A stretch of DNA of 64,000 nt from Margaritifera margaritifera (Eukaryota > Mollusca > Bivalvia > Unionida > Margaritiferidae): contig JAQPZY010001174.1 in assembly GCA_029931535.1 (NCBI GenBank), positions 1,240,001 through 1,304,000 of the forward strand, read 5' to 3'. Position 1 is the first letter of the stretch; each line of letters begins with the position of its first letter. The notes under the pieces were generated by a model, which made no database searches, had not been told where the DNA came from, and saw nothing but the letters and a program-made list of their open reading frames with translations. Shown piece by piece: positions 59,554 through 64,000 of this stretch. Made by a program: the position numbers and the translations under genes.

Positions 59554-60462
59554 TTCCGCATTCAAAGTCAGCTCATATTTTGAACTATTCCTAATAACAT
59601 ATGTTTTAAGTTATATTTCTACACGCCCTTAAGTTTTTCCTTTGGACACAATGAACCATAAATGTCTCAGGTCTGGTGTTTTTCAGCATGTGATAGGTAC
59701 CTGTAACATATATCTTGTGCACTATCTATGGAAAATTATTCAGAAACATATTCTGCGCAATTGCACGTTTAAAAGACAGCTCATGTAGGTTAAACTTTAA
59801 TCTGGTATGGTAAATTTGTTCTACCGATATCTTCTATGCGCGCTTCAACGTCAGATTTACACTACTGTGACAGTGATGTCTTCAGAGGCAACCCTATGGG
59901 AAGCCGCAAAAAGCTATTTTGTCAGCTTCTTTACTATTGATCAGAGATATACTACGCTATATATTGAGGGCTTGCTTAGAAACAACTACTTTTAAGCTGA
60001 TGTACCTGAATAATTCAATACACATGCAATCCTTTCAGGTTCCTCTTTTCTCATTTATAAAGTTAGTCCAAATGCAAACATAATAAAAACCGTGATTTCT
60101 CTTTTGTGTGTGTGTGCCCCTGCTTTGCTGGTGTTCTAAGCACGTGCTTAGCCTTCCTATTGGGTAATCCAGCACTGGCTGTCATTGCTGTCTATGCGGA
60201 TGATCGTTTAGAACCAGCGAGCTAGTTATAGCGGTTACCTCGCTTGGGCCGAAAAAAGTACTGCCCAACGACTGAAAAATCAATATTATCTAATAAAAAT
60301 ATAGCCATCTTATGGGATTATTTTCCACTGAATATAAAGCACACGGTAACTCATTGTTGGATATAATATTAGTATCATTTCCATGTAGCTTTTGAACTGG
60401 AGGTTGTCCACCATTAGGTTTTACCCAGTTGTGTATTGGCAGTTGTCACGTAACATACTTAC
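59554..60462. other. Unassigned DNA
   Basis: A GC-richer patch at 60,108-60,260 may be a SINE or other repeat (minus strand: GAGGTAACCGCTATAACTAG then GCTCGCTGGTTC), but the promoter boxes are weak. A 62-codon plus frame at 59,807-59,995 has no recognisable family. Confidence 0.35.
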
Positions 60463-60519
60463 ACCCTGCTTATAAGTTGCATGATCTACTTGTTCCCTTG
60501 CTTGAGCTCGTGCAGCCTT
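60463..60519 (-). CDS. Possible 57-nt internal exon
   Basis: Fram ed by TTTATTGTAG and GGGT|GTAAGTATG on the minus strand, 19 codons without a stop: KAARAQAREQVDHATYKQG. Both splice sites are strong. The frame is helical and phase 0. No neighbour with matching content could be tied to it. Confidence 0.35.
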
Positions 60520-61925
60520 CTACAATAAATTTAACAGAAATAACTGAATTTTAGTACTTGATAACTAATAATGTGTACAGAACATCCTGAAATTATAAAT
60601 AGCCGCTATAAATAGTTGTGTGAAAATTGTCGCATAACAAGGTTTTGATCTTAGCAATAGTTATTTGTTCTACCTCATGCATAAAGTATACGGCAATTTA
60701 CTGCGAAGAAGTAAAACACGATACAAGTATAATATCAAAACCCTGGTAGGCGACTGATTATCATTTAATGGCTTACAATCGCTATTGTATGTTTAGAAAA
60801 GTTCCCATTACTGACTCCATATATGTAAAAGGAATCTTTTAACTCGAATTCCTGCAGATGTAAAATATTTGTAAACGGTAGTATTAAATAAATCATATTT
60901 TCAATTTAACTATCCAACATAAAAAAGGGACATTAGATTCAATCCTTTTAAAGACCTGCAATCGGCTATAGTTATTGGTTGAATCTTGCCATATAGGGCC
61001 TACACAGTACGAATGGTTTTAACGGTTTTCGGTCTACAGCCAGTGTCTCAGTACGTTGCTTGTTTCTAGTAAATCGCCGTCAGCTATACGTTCTTTATTC
61101 TCAGAATATGATACGCCATTGGCTTGTGCATAAGACACACCAGACTATAAATCAGCATACCATCCAGAATATTGTGCCCGCATAATGAAGGACTCGATTT
61201 GGCGATATCTCGAGGTTTCCATTACTCTGCGGATTACCTTCACTGACGAAGAAAATCTTCTAATCCTTCATCTTTTTATATCAGAGCTATATAAGTAGAC
61301 AACACTATTTTAAATCCAAATTTACAAGAACGAGCGAATGTATTCCCACTCTAAACGATAACCTGTGTTTCAAATAAATAGGCGTTCATTTTATTATGAG
61401 TTCCTTAATCGTCTTAAATACGATCTTACATTCGACCTTTCCCTTTGCAATAGGGCAAATATTGGTGATATATTTGGGAATTAAAAAGTGACATGGAAAC
61501 ATGCTCATAAAGTATTCGCTTTCTTGCTACTATGTATACTGTTTATGAACTTCTTAAATATTGTTTGATAGTTAAAATGTTTAAAAGTTAAGATACCATA
61601 TGTTTCAAGACTTTCTTTCTTACTATCTGCTAGAACATGTTGTCCTTGTAATAGTATCGTATTGCAGGGTTAACATTATTCATATATTTGTATTGATGGC
61701 TACGTCATTGTATTTCAACAGAATGGATTGTCAATATATACTGCAATGGATGCAGTGCAAAAAAAGACTAGGGTATGCGTTGTGCGTGATAGATATGTGT
61801 GCAATGGCATATTTCAACATTTTTAAATATACGTTAAGAACTGGACCTTAGTTATAACGCACAAATGCATTACTTCATTTGTAATCGTTATATTTAACTT
61901 CTGAGCATTTACATATACACGCACG

Positions 61926-61958
<33 letters not shown>

Positions 61959-62672
61959 CAAACACATACGCATTCCAACATGCTTCATACAATATAAAAA
62001 TGTATATTTGATCTGCAATTAACAAGTAGAAACCGACATTGAACCAGACTTAAGCCCCGTGAAAAATGGTTGTATATATAACGCTATGTAACTAATAGCA
62101 ATGGTACCTAACGGACCGAATTGGGAAACAATGCTAAACAGATCATATTCCGTTCGAACATTATCTCTCTATGATGACCAAAGATAGAAAACCTGGGAAA
62201 TACTTTAAGTCTGTATATCTATTAGATTTCGGCCGCACAGGTCACTTGCTATGATATGGTTGATATTTTATCATCTGCTTCAATGAAATACAAAATATCA
62301 GACAATTACAAGTTTACATAATTTTATCCAGGCTTTACCTCAGAACAAAAATCAGAATAATATCTACAAAATAGTCAGTAATATCAATCTATATATCCTA
62401 TACCAATATTGAGGTTCTCGATTAATTGTATTAAATAAACTTAATCATTATGATTTGCATTGAAAAGCATTCTCACGGCTTTTTGGACAATACATTAAAA
62501 CAACAGTAATCAGTCTGTCCTCTCGCTTTTCCGTACTATCAGTTCCACTTTCTATCCTACCAACCATCCTCACCTGCTTCACTTAATCTCTAGACAGAGC
62601 CAGGTTATATCCTTATTTTACTGAAGTTGATATCATACCAAATAAATGTTAATATTTGCCGTACGAACTTAC
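60520..62672. other. AT-rich DNA, nothing recognised
   Basis: Contains only short open frames. The (CA)n tract at 61,919-61,957 is listed separately. Confidence 0.45.
61919..61957. repeat. (CA)n microsatellite
   Basis: About 19 units, the first few GCAC. Confidence 0.95.
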
Positions 62673-62883
62673 TTTAGGCTATCTTTTTCAAATTTAACAT
62701 AGGAGTCATAAAAGATTCATTCCTAAATTTGTATTTGACATAAAGAGCTAAAATTAATCTTTTACACGTATCAAACGTAAAATGGTTCACTGCCTCCAAA
62801 TTGTCAAAAACAGGCAAATAGAAGTACTGGTTTACATATGCACTTATAGTTTCTGCAAGGTAATGCACGCGGGCGAAAAATAT
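62673..62883 (-). CDS. Possible exon, unassigned
   Basis: Acceptor TTTCTACAATTCAG and donor AAA|GTAAGT enclose 211 nt, open in one frame only (70 codons, TAA two bases before the donor). The product HYLAETISAYVNQYFYLPVF, DNLEAVNHFTFDTCKRLILA, YVKYKFRNESFMTPM has a strongly protein-like composition. It may be a last coding exon. No family is recognised. Confidence 0.4.
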
Positions 62884-63571
62884 CTGAATTGTAGAAACAA
62901 AAGGTATGGAGTTAGTCCCCAGATAATTAGATTTTACCGTTACATCGAGACTTGAAGATTTTCAACCCACGCGCAGTTATATTCAAGCTTTGGGGACGTT
63001 GAGACTTTCACAAACTGTGGACTTATCCGTGTCAAAGCCTATCTCTAACGTTGTTTTTATTTATCAAACATTATAACAATTTCCCACTGACCCATATATT
63101 GAGGAAGTGCTAGAATGGTTGCCATTGTTGTTTTCTGCATGATCTAAAATGAAAGATCAAAAGGAAAATGTATACGATTGTGTATGCATGCACATAGGAA
63201 AGATAAATAAGATATCTGACATGATTTTAAATACTAACGCTAGTGTGCTAGCGCGCAAGATGTAACTTTAGTGACGAAAGGGATTCAGAAGACAACTTTG
63301 AAATGTCCATTTATTCAAGAGAATTTAGTGTTTGCTTCGTTAGCTGTGTTGGTATTTTTTTTCTGTGTCTTCTTTGTCGATGATCAGGGCATACTGTTTA
63401 ACGATTTAACATAATGCCAATGATGTAAGATATGCAAATAGATTTCCGATGACATTTTGAAGGCTATCGGGCTTCACTGGCATCAAATAATATGCATAAC
63501 ATTCAAGTAAAGAAAATAAACGCATGATAATATATATTAAGGTAGTCAAATTTTGTGAAATAAAAACATAC
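62884..63571. other. Unassigned DNA
   Basis: No feature is recognised. Confidence 0.5.
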
Positions 63572-63667
63572 ATAGAGGTTCTCAAATGGGTAATAATATA
63601 ATATTTAATTTATTCAACGATTTTCAGAAATTCAATATTTGATCATTACCCATTTGAGATTCTATTC
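63572..63667. repeat. Short hairpin, about 23-bp arms
   Basis: TCTCAAATGGGTAAT on the left pairs with ATTACCCATTTGAGA on the right, plus partial ATAGA/TCTAT pairing further out; the loop is about 50 bases. Confidence 0.75.
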
Positions 63668-64000
63668 GTTACATAGATTTTATTTAGTCGAAAGAGTCTA
63701 CATAGAAAGAACAAATGATTTTCGGCATTTTATTTATTTCTGGCTCTACCCCTTTCAATTGTTGCGCGTGAAAAAAATAGTTCAGACTCGAGTTGAAGCA
63801 ATATTGCACAATTCGATAACCAGTAACATTTAGAAATATATTTTTATTACAAATTATAGGTTAACGAGCAACTGTCCTTCTAAATCAATAGAATATCTGA
63901 CACGGACAACATCATTTTTCAACACTGGATCACTGAAGGAAATTTCTGTTTGATGTCACATAGTTCGCTCCGGTCAGGTCAGCTGGAGTAGTTGAGGCTC
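63668..64000. other. Window end, unassigned
   Basis: A plus frame at 63,639-63,833 overlaps the hairpin and is probably chance. Confidence 0.4.

Overview
This is an AT-rich eukaryotic nuclear window. It has intron-split genes with GT/AG boundaries, long (AT)n and (GA)n microsatellites, and many transposons, with no prokaryotic operon logic. A tRNA-Leu-derived SINE with a tail like those of mollusc SINEs, Maverick/Polinton-type relics, several LINE pieces and intron-rich innate-immune-type genes (a caspase and a macrodomain protein) suggest a marine invertebrate, most likely a mollusc. Species cannot be named from the sequence alone.

Host genes are sparse and all read on the minus strand. A caspase occupies about 10.26-12.14 kb: two exons with matching phase carry the catalytic His, the QACQG cysteine motif and the p10 subunit, but a TAA codon lies between His and Cys. 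A macrodomain protein occupies about 31.7-45.5 kb in three exons, all phase 1-1. Two of them fit together into one macrodomain, and the most upstream exon carries a stop and a frameshift. Three further exon-like stretches (58.8, 60.5 and 62.7 kb) are unassigned.

Mobile DNA dominates. (a) A compact, visibly GC-richer Maverick/Polinton or adintovirus-like provirus spans 46.78-57.94 kb. It has protein-primed type DNA polymerase B, a Cys-rich protein, integrase, zinc-ribbon/phospholipase A2, packaging ATPase, capsid-type proteins, an adenovirus-type cysteine protease and a hydrophobic glycine-rich protein. Every recognisable gene is broken. (b) Two older AT-rich relatives lie at about 1.8-9.3 and 20.5-25.2 kb, colinear with each other. 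A degenerate Polinton integrase lies at 29.1-30.0 kb, beyond a LINE. (c) Four solo LTRs of related families lie at 16.5, 18.0, 39.2 and 58.0 kb; three have perfect 4-bp target duplications and one sits inside an (AT)n tract. (d) There are three LINE fragments, a SINE with a 10-bp target duplication, a hAT-type MITE with an 8-bp duplication, three long perfect-type hairpins, a 0.47-kb tandem duplication and a ~177-bp satellite-like array.

Together the window records repeated invasion by large virus-like transposons into a locus of defence-type host genes. The provirus appears to sit in an intron, or just upstream, of the macrodomain gene, flanked by a ~250-bp inverted pair at 46.46-46.72 and 59.30-59.55 kb.
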